23,593 bases of DNA from IMG/VR virus record IMGVR_UViG_3300030099_004387, positions 1 through 23,593 of that record. One strand, written 5' to 3'. How positions within the stretch are numbered: position 1 is the stretch's first letter; every line of letters starts with the position of its first letter. The translations under genes were made by a program, and so were the position numbers. The notes beneath the pieces are model-generated. The model saw only the letters and a list, made by a program, of their open reading frames with translations, had not been told where the DNA came from and ran no database searches. The DNA comes from a virus. Shown piece by piece: positions 1 through 7,906 of the stretch.

Positions 1-588
1 AATACCAATTTAAATTTAGTCCAACAAGCAATCGCTGGTTATGAATCTATTAGTGTAACGACCACTACAATAGGACTTACAATGGATGATGGTTCTATTT
101 CACAAGCAAGAAATATGGTTCTTGGATTCGGTGGTAGTTTAACAGGAGCTACTAATGTTACTGTGCCTAATTCGATGGAAAAAATTTATATTTTAGATGA
201 TCAAACAACACATAATACAAGCACTATAACTTTTAAAACAGCAAGTGGCACTGGATTTGCTTTAGATGAAAACAAAAAACATTTAGCTTATTCTGATGGT
301 ACAAACATCAATAGAATAGATTTAAGTACGTTAGGTGGATTAGTTGCTACTGCATCTCTTTCAGATAATTCTGTGACAACTGCAAAAATATCAGACAATC
401 AAATAACCACAGCAAAGATATCTGATAATCAAATTGTAACAGCTAAAATTTCTGATGGCGTTATCTCAACTGTAAAAATTACTAACAACGCTATTACTGC
501 AGATAAACTTGAAAGAAAGTTTACAATCACTACAAACGTAACTCCTGCAGGAGGATCTGATGGAGATCTTTGGTTCGTATACGCATAG
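1..588 (+). CDS. Tail fibre-like virion protein, 5'-truncated
   Basis: The reading frame is open from the first base, so the true start lies upstream; an internal Met codon at 82 is probably not the start. About 195 residues are visible, ending in TAG at 586-588. The visible part is rich in Ser/Thr/Asn/Gly and predicted beta, and then carries five tandem ten-residue repeats of the form SDNxITTAKI (361-510). Such repeats are common in phage tail fibre and spike shafts, where they form trimeric beta-structured rods. The C-terminus after the repeats (KFTITTNVTPAGGSDGDLWF) is a typical fibre end. The gene is followed after 8 bases by a glycine-rich adhesin-like gene, which fits a host-recognition module. 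The receptor cannot be told from sequence, and a baseplate or spike role is equally possible. Confidence 0.7.
   Translation, partial: NTNLNLVQQAIAGYESISVTTTTIGLTMDDGSISQARNMVLGFGGSLTGATNVTVPNSMEKIYILDDQTTHNTSTITFKTASGTGFALDENKKHLAYSDGTNINRIDLSTLGGLVATASLSDNSVTTAKISDNQITTAKISDNQIVTAKISDGVISTVKITNNAITADKLERKFTITTNVTPAGGSDGDLWFVYA
361..510 (+). repeat. Five tandem 30-bp (10-residue) fibre repeats
   Basis: Five in-frame 30-base units begin at 361, 391, 421, 451 and 481. They encode SDNSVTTAKI, SDNQITTAKI, SDNQIVTAKI, SDGVISTVKI and TNNAITADKL. Conservation is higher in the protein than in the DNA because third codon positions differ between units. This suggests old repeats kept for structure rather than a recent slippage expansion. 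Confidence 0.85.
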
Positions 589-596
589 AGGTTTAA

Positions 597-1529
597 ATGG
601 CTGAGTCGTATGTTAGAAACTCAAGTGGCTTTCAACAAGCAAATCAAATATTTGTAAATGTAGGTGGAACCTATCAAGAAGTTAACGAAGCTTATGCAAA
701 TGTAGGTGGCACATACAAATTGGTATTTAGTGCTTTTGAGGCTACATCATTTGTTACATTATCTACAGGATCTGGCACATTTATTGCACCAGATAACTCT
801 AATGCAATTCATATTCAAGCGGCAGTAGGTGGTGGCGGTGGTGCAGTCGGTGGAGCTGATTATGATAGAGCAGGTGGGGAATCTGCGGGAGCAGGAGGTG
901 GTTCAGGAGGATATGTATCAGATAAAATATTTTCTATTACAGGTGGAGAAACTTTAACTTATGCAATTGGGTCAGGTGGAGCTGCAGGAACAGGATCAAA
1001 ATTTAGTACAACAGCTAGTGGTGGAACGTCAACAACATTATCAGGATCTTCTGCTGGATCTTTATTTACACTTACTGGTGGTGGTGGATCCTCTGGAACT
1101 GGAGGAGGTGTGCAAGGTCCTTTACGATCAAATACAGCTGGCACACCAGGTACAGCAACTACGGCCTCAAGTGTAAGCACAGGAACGTTTAGAGATAGTG
1201 ATGGCACAACTAAAAATGTAAATACAAACACTTCAGGACCTGCTGGAACTTTTAATGATAGCGGTGGTGGTGCAACAGGAAGTCTGTCTGGCTCAGGAAA
1301 TTGTGGTGGTGATAATTGTCGAATAAGTGGTTTTGCTGGGGCAGACTCATATGATGGCGGTGTAGCTGGCGGAGCAGGAGGTTCTTCAAGTGGGTCAGGA
1401 ACAAATGGTACACCAGGCACTAGAGGTTCTGGTGGTGGCGGTGGAGCTGCACAAGTAAGTGGTGGATCTACAAGTGGTGCTGCAGGTGGTGATGGAGAAA
1501 TTGTTTATAGATTTTTAAGGATATTGTAA
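597..1529 (+). CDS. Glycine-rich tail tip / adhesin-like protein
   Basis: This is a 310-aa protein. Residues 10-45 hold two copies of a short motif, NVGGTYQEV and NVGGTYKLV, of the kind often found at the N-terminus of phage tail-tip proteins. From about residue 75 onward it is a long Gly/Ser/Ala-rich domain with many GGG and GGGG runs, like the polyglycine-rich adhesin domains at the ends of phage fibres. A close Cys pair (GNCGGDNCRI) sits in the Gly-rich part. An AGAGG ribosome site overlaps the stop of the preceding fibre gene, and the stop overlaps the next start (TAATG). The likely role is receptor binding at the fibre tip or a related tail structure. It is assigned by composition and context, not by a specific family match. 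Confidence 0.7.
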   Translation: MAESYVRNSSGFQQANQIFVNVGGTYQEVNEAYANVGGTYKLVFSAFEATSFVTLSTGSGTFIAPDNSNAIHIQAAVGGGGGAVGGADYDRAGGESAGAGGGSGGYVSDKIFSITGGETLTYAIGSGGAAGTGSKFSTTASGGTSTTLSGSSAGSLFTLTGGGGSSGTGGGVQGPLRSNTAGTPGTATTASSVSTGTFRDSDGTTKNVNTNTSGPAGTFNDSGGGATGSLSGSGNCGGDNCRISGFAGADSYDGGVAGGAGGSSSGSGTNGTPGTRGSGGGGGAAQVSGGSTSGAAGGDGEIVYRFLRIL

Positions 1530-3709
1530 TGCCATTAACAAATGTAAAATTATTACCAGGTTTTGATAAAACAGATACACCTTCAGGAGCTGAGGGTAGA
1601 TGGATAGATGGTGATTTTGTTAGATTTAGATATTCACAACCAGAAAAAATTGGTGGTTTTGCTGCCATAGGTGGTCAAACCATTGCAGGTCCGGCACGTG
1701 CTCAACATACGTGGACTGATCTTCAGGGTAGAAAGTATGCAGCTATAGGTACATCTAAGGTTTTATTAATCTATTATGAAGATGCTTTTTATGATGTCAC
1801 TCCATTAGAGACAGGTTTGACAGGAGCAACATTTACATCTGTCAATGGTCAATCCACTGTTACAATTAATAAGACAGCACATGGATTAGTTTCTGGTGAT
1901 TATTTTTTATTAGAATCTGTTACTCTACCTGGTGGTGGAGCAACAAGTTTTACAACTGCAAATTTTACCGACCAAACATTTGAAGTAATTACTGCTGCTG
2001 CAGATAGTTTTACAATTACTATGGCATCAACTGAGACAGGAACTGGTATGACTACTGCTGGATCTGCAACTATAAGAGCTTATGTTGAGATTGGTCCCAC
2101 TATTCAAACATATGGATATGGATGGGGAACAGGAACTTGGGGTGGTAATGTATCAGGTGCTCAAACAACCACACTAAATGGTGCATTATTAAATGATACA
2201 AATGGTACAGGAGGATCTGGAACTAGTATTACACTTACAAGTGCAACAGGTTTTTCAGGCACAGGTGGCACAATTTTAGTAGACCAAGAAATAATTACAT
2301 ACACAGGTGTAAGTTCAAATGATCTTACTGGTATTACAAGAGGTGCACAAGGCACTTCAACAGCTGCACATAGTGATGGATCAGCTGTTACAGAGATAAC
2401 AAACTTTATAGGTTGGGGACAACAGACTACAACATCATCTGTAATTCTAGACCCAGGTAACTGGTCTTTAGATAATTTTGGAGCAATACTAACTGCAACT
2501 ATTAGAAATGGAAAAACGTTTACATGGGATCCAAGAGTAAGTAATCCATTAAACAATAGATGCACAGAGATGGCAAGTGCTCCAACAAAATCTGTATCAA
2601 CAATTGTATCTGATAGAGATAGACATTTTATACATTTTGGAACTGAAACAACAGTAGGTGATAATACTACACAAGATCCAATGTTTATAAGATTTAGTGA
2701 TCAAGAAAATTTTAATTTGTATGCACCTAATGCTACCAATACTGCAGGAACATTTAGACTGGACACCGGAAACACAATTGTTGCAGCTGTAAATGGTAAA
2801 GATTATGTTTTAATTTTGACTGATCAAGCAGCATATACAATGCAATTTGTTGGTCCACCTTTTACTTTTTCTATCAGACAAGTTGGTACGAATTGTGGAT
2901 GTATCGGCCCACACGCAGCAGTATATGCAGATGGTAAAGTATTTTGGATGGGTAACTCAGGTGGGTTCTTTGTGTTTGATGGTACAGTTAAACTATTGCC
3001 ATCACTTGTAGAAGACTTTGTATTTACAACTGATGGTGACAATCTTGGAATAAATTATGCATCTAATCAAATTGTATTTGGTGCGCATAACTCTTTGTAT
3101 AACGAGATACTATGGTTTTATCCAAAAGGGACACCGACCACCGGACCATCAGTGCAGGTAGATAGATCTGTAACTTATAACTATGTTGAAAACACTTGGT
3201 CAACAATGTCTTTAGCAAGAACAACTTATGCTGATTCTGTAACTTATGCTAACCCATATGCCACAGAATATGATGCAACTGCAACACCACAATTTCCAAC
3301 TATACAAGGTGTTACCAATAAATTTGGTGCTACAACTTACTTTGAACATGAGACAGGTTTAAATAAAATTAATCTTAATGGTACAGAAGAACCAATAAGT
3401 TGCTTTGTACAATCAGGTGATTTTGATTTACCAGTAGAAGGTGATGGTCAGTTTCTTTTAAATATAAGAAGATTCCTACCAGATTTTAAAAATCTTTCTG
3501 GTAATGTATCTATTACACTTGGGACAAAAGACTTTCCAATTGCAGGAAATACAACAACTGTTTCGTTTGTAGTTAATTCTGCTACATCGAAAATAGACAC
3601 GAGAGTAAGAGGAAGATTAGCAAATATAAAAATTGAAAACTCTGCATTAAATGATAATTGGAGATTTGGAACTTTTAGAGCAGATGTATCACAGGATGGA
3701 ATGAGATAA
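1529..3709 (+). CDS. Large virion structural protein (P22 gp10-like stabilisation protein possible)
   Basis: This 726-aa protein is almost entirely predicted beta. The N-terminus (LLPGFDKTDTPSGAEGRWID, GDFVRFRY, EKIGGF) is of a type seen in marine podovirus structural proteins. Two apparently inserted modules are visible. One at about residues 108-190 has TAHGL, SGDYFLL and DSFTITM; the other at about 211-292 has VDQEIITYTG, LTGITRGAQGT and AAHSDGSAV, a pattern recurrent in phage virion proteins. A conserved-looking stretch with NCGCIGPHAAV and GGFFVFDG follows at about 454-485. The organisation suggests a beta-propeller-like tail or neck component, comparable to P22 gp10, but I cannot confirm that family. 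AAGG at 1517-1520 supports the start. It overlaps its neighbours at both ends by one base (TAATG), indicating translational coupling. Confidence 0.7.
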   Translation: MPLTNVKLLPGFDKTDTPSGAEGRWIDGDFVRFRYSQPEKIGGFAAIGGQTIAGPARAQHTWTDLQGRKYAAIGTSKVLLIYYEDAFYDVTPLETGLTGATFTSVNGQSTVTINKTAHGLVSGDYFLLESVTLPGGGATSFTTANFTDQTFEVITAAADSFTITMASTETGTGMTTAGSATIRAYVEIGPTIQTYGYGWGTGTWGGNVSGAQTTTLNGALLNDTNGTGGSGTSITLTSATGFSGTGGTILVDQEIITYTGVSSNDLTGITRGAQGTSTAAHSDGSAVTEITNFIGWGQQTTTSSVILDPGNWSLDNFGAILTATIRNGKTFTWDPRVSNPLNNRCTEMASAPTKSVSTIVSDRDRHFIHFGTETTVGDNTTQDPMFIRFSDQENFNLYAPNATNTAGTFRLDTGNTIVAAVNGKDYVLILTDQAAYTMQFVGPPFTFSIRQVGTNCGCIGPHAAVYADGKVFWMGNSGGFFVFDGTVKLLPSLVEDFVFTTDGDNLGINYASNQIVFGAHNSLYNEILWFYPKGTPTTGPSVQVDRSVTYNYVENTWSTMSLARTTYADSVTYANPYATEYDATATPQFPTIQGVTNKFGATTYFEHETGLNKINLNGTEEPISCFVQSGDFDLPVEGDGQFLLNIRRFLPDFKNLSGNVSITLGTKDFPIAGNTTTVSFVVNSATSKIDTRVRGRLANIKIENSALNDNWRFGTFRADVSQDGMR

Positions 3710-4263
3710 TGAACGAAGAAGCACTCTTTCAAGAGTATAGCACTAACAGAGCTCTACAAGCGAGATATCCAGATTTCGCTACTTACAGAGATTTTGTAAT
3801 GAGTCAGATGCCAGCACAAGCAAATGAAAGTGGTGGTTTACCTTTGGTATTAAATAATGCTGCATCTAGTATGGGATCTATTAAAGATATTGGTAAAAAT
3901 CTAATAATGAATAAACTTAGTTCAAAGATGGGATTAGGTTTTAGTCCTATTGGTATTGGGTCAATGATGTTAGGTGGTCTTCGAAATTTAAATGACAGAA
4001 TACGATCAAGTGATTTTGGACAAGCAACATCTTTAGCAGATTATTTAGATATGCAAAGATATGGTGGTGCACAAGGTAGAAGAGATGCCGCTGCTAGAAC
4101 TATGGCACAAGCAAGAGGTTTACAAAAACAAATGGCACAAAGACCATCAGCTCAAGTTTCAGCACAAGACGCAGCTAGAGGCGGTGGTGGAAGTCGTGAT
4201 CACGATGGTGGTGCTTCTGCAGCAGCTCAATCCGATGCGGCAGCTGGAATGGGAGGATACTAA
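3709..4263 (+). CDS. Hypothetical virion-block protein
   Basis: This 184-aa protein has no recognised domain. The N-terminal 35 residues are polar and look helical (EYSTNRALQARYPDFATYRD). A Gly/Met-rich hydrophobic stretch follows at about 70-95 (SKMGLGFSPIGIGSMMLGG). The C-terminal 60 residues are rich in Ala, Gln, Arg and Gly, ending GMGGY. It starts in a TAATG overlap with the structural gene upstream and ends in a TAATG overlap with the 54-aa gene downstream. Its position suggests a minor virion or assembly protein. A role in membrane interaction during ejection is possible from the Gly/Met-rich segment but is not shown. Confidence 0.6.
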   Translation: MNEEALFQEYSTNRALQARYPDFATYRDFVMSQMPAQANESGGLPLVLNNAASSMGSIKDIGKNLIMNKLSSKMGLGFSPIGIGSMMLGGLRNLNDRIRSSDFGQATSLADYLDMQRYGGAQGRRDAAARTMAQARGLQKQMAQRPSAQVSAQDAARGGGGSRDHDGGASAAAQSDAAAGMGGY

Positions 4264-4427
4264 TGGCTAAAATTACAGTCTACATACCTGAACCTAAAGA
4301 AAAATATGAGTCAGAAAACCAAAGACAAATCATTCAATCTTTAGATACAGTTAAGACGCAACTAAACACATCTTATCAAGAGGATTTGAAAAACGAGGAA
4401 CAAGCATTTAATTTTTTTATATCATGA
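4263..4427 (+). CDS. Small conserved-looking phage protein, 54 aa
   Basis: This short ORF begins MAKITVYIPEPKEKYE and ends FNFFIS. It has a strong ribosome site, GGGAGG at 4251-4256, six bases ahead of the ATG. It overlaps the upstream stop by one base and the next ATG by four (ATGA), so it fits the coupled-gene pattern exactly. The middle is charged and probably helical (ENQRQIIQSLDTVKTQLNTS). No function is recognised. Its place among virion genes suggests an accessory structural or assembly role. Confidence 0.7.
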   Translation: MAKITVYIPEPKEKYESENQRQIIQSLDTVKTQLNTSYQEDLKNEEQAFNFFIS

Positions 4428-4756
4428 CAATACAATACAAAAACGCAGGTTTTGCACTAGACACCACAAGTGTTAAAACTTTATTTACATGTCCAACAAG
4501 TGGTGTGGCTATTGTTAAAAGTGTGTTGATTGCAAATGATCATAGTTCTGATGTTGCAGTTAAAGCTGCAATCAACGATGGCACGACATTTCAATTTTTT
4601 CAAAAAACAATGACATCAGATAGTTCTGATAATGCAGTTAGTGGTGTTTTAAATTTAGAGGCAGGTGATTCAATTACAGCAGAAGCAAGTGTAAGCAATG
4701 TTGTTACTGGTGTAATTAATTATGCTTTAATAGATAGATCTCAAGAAAATGGCTAG
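4424..4756 (+). CDS. Hypothetical small beta-rich virion protein
   Basis: This 110-aa protein has alternating hydrophobic and polar residues typical of a single beta-sandwich domain (GVAIVKSVLIAND, NAVSGVLNLEAGDSITAEA, TGVINYALID). There is no signal peptide or membrane segment. The start overlaps the previous stop as ATGA and has no clear Shine-Dalgarno site, so translation is probably coupled. A head-decoration or small tail accessory protein would fit the fold pattern and location, but this is inference. Confidence 0.65.
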   Translation: MTIQYKNAGFALDTTSVKTLFTCPTSGVAIVKSVLIANDHSSDVAVKAAINDGTTFQFFQKTMTSDSSDNAVSGVLNLEAGDSITAEASVSNVVTGVINYALIDRSQENG

Positions 4757-4877
4757 ACAAAAATTTGTACACTTTGTACCAAGGCCAAAACCAAAAAAGA
4801 GGCCGCGAAGGCACAAAAAAAGTCTTTCAAAGTCAGAGAAAAGAGATTATAAACCTTACAATAGACAAGGACGTTAA
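4749..4877 (+). CDS. Very basic 42-aa protein
   Basis: This short ORF overlaps the end of the 110-aa gene by 8 bases. Its stop (4875-4877) directly abuts the next ATG at 4878, so it fills the gap exactly. About 40% of residues are Lys, Arg or His, with a dense cluster (RPKPKKRPRRHKKSLSKSEK), and there are almost no acidic residues. The composition suggests nucleic-acid binding, such as a minor packaged DNA-associated protein, but no family is recognised. The ribosome site is weak, so coupling to the upstream gene is likely. Confidence 0.6.
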   Translation: MARQKFVHFVPRPKPKKRPRRHKKSLSKSEKRDYKPYNRQGR

Positions 4878-5105
4878 ATGGCTGATCACGAAAATTTTAA
4901 AATTATAGATGGTAAAAAAGTTCCTGTATACAAAGCAAAGGTTGTAGAAACAATTAAGAACAAAAGGACAGGAAAAAAATATGATAACAAAGCTCATTTT
5001 GATGCTGATGTTGCTGATACCACTACTGACACTACTGTGGATGATCTACAACAAGACGTAGCTATTGAGGTTGCATCTCTTCAGGTATTTGGTAAAACCA
5101 AATAA
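4878..5105 (+). CDS. Hypothetical 75-aa protein
   Basis: This small protein has a basic N-terminal half (IIDGKKVPVYKAKVVETIKN, TGKKYDNKAHFD) and an acidic, Thr-rich C-terminal half (DVADTTTDTTVDDLQQDVAI) ending FGKTK. AAGGA at 4867-4871 precedes the start by 6 bases. The end overlaps the glycosyltransferase start as TAATG. No domain is recognised. It lies between small virion genes and the glycosyltransferases, and similar short proteins are common in marine phage virion regions. Confidence 0.6.
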   Translation: MADHENFKIIDGKKVPVYKAKVVETIKNKRTGKKYDNKAHFDADVADTTTDTTVDDLQQDVAIEVASLQVFGKTK

Positions 5106-6034
5106 TGAATCCAATAGGTGGTACAGAGTTACAATATAAATTATTAGAAAAATATATAGATTCAAAACTTCTAGACAACTTTCAAATAACTACCTCAGTT
5201 CCAGAAAAAATCCCTCTAGCAAAAGATAAAATAAATATTCTATGGCAACAAAATTCATATGATCAACCAAACCTTGCAGGTTGGTTTAAGGATAAAGATA
5301 ACCACAAAAAGTATGATTGGTATGTATTTAACTCTCATTGGTGTTATGAAAAATTTAGAATGGTATACAAAGTACCAACAGAAAAATGCACAGTTATCAA
5401 GAATGCAATAGAAAATTTTCCAAAAAGAAAAATATATAAAAAGGGTGATCCAATAAAAATGATATTTCATCCAACTCCATGGCGAGGTTTAAATGTTATA
5501 CTTGGTGCTATGCAATTGTTAAAGAATGACAACATCACTCTTGATGTGTTTTCTTCGACAAAGATATATGGCAATCAATTTATGGACGCTAATGATGATC
5601 AATACAGACCATTATATGCGCAAGCAGCTCAACTTAAAAATGTCAATTATAGAGGTTGGCATAGTAATGATTATATATGTGAACACATAACAGACTATCA
5701 AATATTTCCATATAGTAATAATTGGGAAGAAACATCTTGTATATCAGCTATTGAAGCATTAGGTGCAGGGTTACACATGATCACCACAAACTATGGTGCT
5801 CTGTTTGAAACTTGTTCTGAATGGCCAGTATATGTCCAATATGATACCAACTACAAAAATATGTCAGAGTGTTTTGCATATGCTATTGATTCAGTGGTTG
5901 ATTACTTACATCACGATAGATGTCAGGAACATTTACAAATGCAACAGGATTTTTACAAAAAATTTTATTCTTGGAATAAAAGAAAAATGGAATGGACTAA
6001 TTTTTTAGAAGGAGTTTTAAATGCAAAATCATGA
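5105..6034 (+). CDS. GT4-like (GT-B) glycosyltransferase
   Basis: This 309-aa protein has the layout of a GT-B fold enzyme that transfers a sugar from a nucleotide-sugar donor. The N-terminus carries the acceptor-side loop IGGTELQ (4-10). A linker and start of the C-terminal domain follow (IFHPTPWRGLNVILGAMQLL, about 120-139). An E-x7-E type donor site is visible in WEETSCISAIEALGAG (Glu209 and Glu217), followed by ITTNYGALFE. The protein is shorter than typical GT4 enzymes (350-400 aa), mostly in the N-terminal domain. It starts in a TAATG overlap and overlaps the next glycosyltransferase by 14 bases, so the two are probably made together. The acceptor is unknown: a virion protein or a host surface glycan are both possible. 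Confidence 0.8.
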   Translation: MNPIGGTELQYKLLEKYIDSKLLDNFQITTSVPEKIPLAKDKINILWQQNSYDQPNLAGWFKDKDNHKKYDWYVFNSHWCYEKFRMVYKVPTEKCTVIKNAIENFPKRKIYKKGDPIKMIFHPTPWRGLNVILGAMQLLKNDNITLDVFSSTKIYGNQFMDANDDQYRPLYAQAAQLKNVNYRGWHSNDYICEHITDYQIFPYSNNWEETSCISAIEALGAGLHMITTNYGALFETCSEWPVYVQYDTNYKNMSECFAYAIDSVVDYLHHDRCQEHLQMQQDFYKKFYSWNKRKMEWTNFLEGVLNAKS

Positions 6035-6827
6035 GCCCATTTGGTTTGACAAAAAAGAAAAATCTAATGATGTAAAATATTCTGTGTTTGTTGGCACTCC
6101 TTGTCATTCTGATGTATCTATACATTACACTCAGTCAGCTTTAGAATTACAAAAATATTGTTGGCATAATAAAATCAACTTAATGTTTCAATTGTTTAAG
6201 TCTTCACTAATTACACAAGGTAGGAATTTATGTGTCTCTGCTTTTTTACAAACTAAATGCACACACTTATTATTTATTGATTCTGATATTGCATTTAAAC
6301 CTCATAGTCTACAACATCTACTGGATGCTGATAAAGATGTAATATCTGTGCCCTATCCCTTAAAAGATATGTGTTGGGAAAAGGGATATGAAACTATTCA
6401 ACAGGGCAGAATAAAATCTGTAGAAGACCTTAAAACAAAAGCTTTTTATAGATTTCCAATGCGTGTTCCTGATGCTAGTGATATTAAGATTGATAATCAT
6501 GTCATTGAGGTAACTCATTCACCTACTGGATTTATGTTAATTAAAAGAGAAGTGTTTGATAAAATGAAGAAGTTTTACCCAGAAAAAGAGATATATCAAG
6601 ATACCTTAATTAACGGCAAATTACAGAAAACAAAGGAGATGTGGAACTTTTTTGACACCCTTCATAACCCAGAAGATAAGACCTATTTAGGTGAGGATTT
6701 TGCCTTTTGTAAGATATGGAAGGAAGCAGGTGGTAAATGTTATGCCTATGTTAACGATGAGATTAGCCATGTTGGAGAACATACCTATACAGGTAGGTTT
6801 GGCGATGAGTTGATAAAGGACAAGTAA
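6021..6827 (+). CDS. GT-A glycosyltransferase with DxD motif
   Basis: This 268-aa protein contains LLFIDSDIAFKP (83-94), the metal-binding DxD motif (Asp87, Asp89) of GT-A glycosyltransferases. It is followed by LLDADKDVISVPYP and an acceptor-side segment, THSPTGFMLIKREVF (165-179). Near the C-terminus GEDFAFCKIWKEAGG (224-238) resembles the ED catalytic region, and His250 in SHVG is a plausible metal ligand. The pattern is like GT2 or Anp1-type proteins found in several marine phages. AAGGAG at 6009-6014 supports the start, which overlaps the GT4-like gene by 14 bases. The sugar and acceptor cannot be told from sequence. Confidence 0.8.
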   Translation: MQNHEPIWFDKKEKSNDVKYSVFVGTPCHSDVSIHYTQSALELQKYCWHNKINLMFQLFKSSLITQGRNLCVSAFLQTKCTHLLFIDSDIAFKPHSLQHLLDADKDVISVPYPLKDMCWEKGYETIQQGRIKSVEDLKTKAFYRFPMRVPDASDIKIDNHVIEVTHSPTGFMLIKREVFDKMKKFYPEKEIYQDTLINGKLQKTKEMWNFFDTLHNPEDKTYLGEDFAFCKIWKEAGGKCYAYVNDEISHVGEHTYTGRFGDELIKDK

Positions 6828-6828
6828 A

Positions 6829-6849
6829 ATGGTAGAATTAGCCTTTTAG
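6829..6849 (+). other. Possible six-codon leader ORF
   Basis: In the 44-base gap before the 344-aa gene, ATG at 6829 opens a six-codon ORF (MVELAF) ending in TAG at 6847-6849. AAAGGA at 6814-6819 is suitably placed as its ribosome site. The ORF ends inside the left arm of the hairpin at 6842-6858. It may be chance, but the arrangement resembles leader peptides that control the next gene. Confidence 0.3.
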
Positions 6850-6858
6850 ATCTAAAGG
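6842..6858 (+). promoter_or_regulatory. Hairpin that could mask the ribosome site of the 344-aa gene
   Basis: CCTTT at 6842-6846 can pair with AAAGG at 6854-6858; the pairing can be extended if one T is bulged. The right arm is part of AAAGGAG (6854-6860), the only good ribosome site for the start at 6872, which lies 11 bases downstream. Pairing would hide that site. The stem is short and its function is unproven. Confidence 0.3.
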
Positions 6859-6871
6859 AGAAAATATTTAA

Positions 6872-7906
6872 ATGTTACAATTCTTGCCCTACGCATTAGC
6901 AGCCTACGGAGGTTATCGAGGTTACAGAGATTCAAAAGATCAGGGTATCAGCGGGATAAATAGATTATTAAATACAGCTGCAGGTGCTGCTATTGGTTAT
7001 AACTTAGGACAAGTTGGAGGCTTTGCTAAAGGTGCAGGGTTTGGAACCACTACTCCTTCTTTCACACAATTACCGGGTATAAGATCTATTCCCATGATTG
7101 GTGCAGGAACTCAACAAGCCGCAGCAACTGGTACACAGATTCAAGGTATAACACAGAATGCAAATCCAAAATTTTTAGGTGCTGATAAAGCTGGTAATAT
7201 GATTGCAAATCCAGATTATGTTGCACCAAAAAAAGAGGCTGGTGGATCTCTATTAGATATTTTTAGAAAAAAAGATGGTGAATATGATCCACTAAAAATT
7301 TCTTTAGCTGCTGCTGCTGTACCATACGCATTAGGTGCTTTCGATCAAGGGCCAGTAGATGTGTATCAACCAACTTATAATGTTGCTTATGCAGACTTTG
7401 CAGCACAAAGACCTGGCTACACATACATTGATCCACAAACAGGACAAGAGAAACAATACGAAAAAGTTTACATACCAGAAGCAGATCCGAAGAATCAAGG
7501 TAATATGAGAGTGGGTCCATATGCAATGGAGAAAACAAGATTAAGAACTGGTGGATTAGCAGAGATAAGAAAATTTAACGAAGGTGGTGTTAACTATTTA
7601 CCATCAAAACTTGAACATGATGAAGACGATGCAAATAACTATGTGCGTGCACAAGGTTATGTAGAGGACGGATCAGGAGCAGGTGATAAAGACGAGGATA
7701 CAATGTTAGCTCAATTAGCAGACGGAGAGTTTGTAACAAGAGCAGATGGAGTATTAGGTGCTGGAATCATAGCTGGAGCAAACCCAAACAGCATGAAAGA
7801 CATGAGAGAAAAAGGTGCCCAATACTTTTACGAGCAACAAAAAAGATACAAACGTGTATTTGATTTATTGAAGGATAAGTATGGCGACAGCACAAAAACG
7901 AATTAA
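6872..7906 (+). CDS. Gly/Ala-rich virion protein with GEFV motif, probably internal/ejection
   Basis: This 344-aa protein begins with a hydrophobic, Gly/Tyr/Ala-rich region (LQFLPYALAAYGGYRGYRD; AAGAAIGYNLGQVGG) and has a second hydrophobic stretch at about 143-156 (ISLAAAAVPYALGAF). The C-terminal third contains GSGAGDKDEDTMLAQLADGE at 267-286 and then FVTRADGVLGAG. This is a variant of the motif widespread near the C-termini of phage tail and internal virion proteins (glycine-rich, acidic, then A-L-x-G-E-F-V). The final 35 residues are helical and charged. AAAGGAG lies 11 bases upstream of the start. It overlaps the GNAT-like gene by 26 bases. A membrane-interacting virion protein is likely, but its exact place in the particle is unknown. 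Confidence 0.65.
   Translation: MLQFLPYALAAYGGYRGYRDSKDQGISGINRLLNTAAGAAIGYNLGQVGGFAKGAGFGTTTPSFTQLPGIRSIPMIGAGTQQAAATGTQIQGITQNANPKFLGADKAGNMIANPDYVAPKKEAGGSLLDIFRKKDGEYDPLKISLAAAAVPYALGAFDQGPVDVYQPTYNVAYADFAAQRPGYTYIDPQTGQEKQYEKVYIPEADPKNQGNMRVGPYAMEKTRLRTGGLAEIRKFNEGGVNYLPSKLEHDEDDANNYVRAQGYVEDGSGAGDKDEDTMLAQLADGEFVTRADGVLGAGIIAGANPNSMKDMREKGAQYFYEQQKRYKRVFDLLKDKYGDSTKTN

Noticed and set aside
361-510. Regular 30-base repeats considered as a CRISPR-like array
   Set aside because: There are no spacers; the units are contiguous, in frame and encode a fibre repeat.
959-1420. 153-aa Pro/Val-rich ORF on the minus strand
   Set aside because: It is the antisense shadow of the glycine-rich gene (Gly codons read as Pro/Thr), with no ribosome site.
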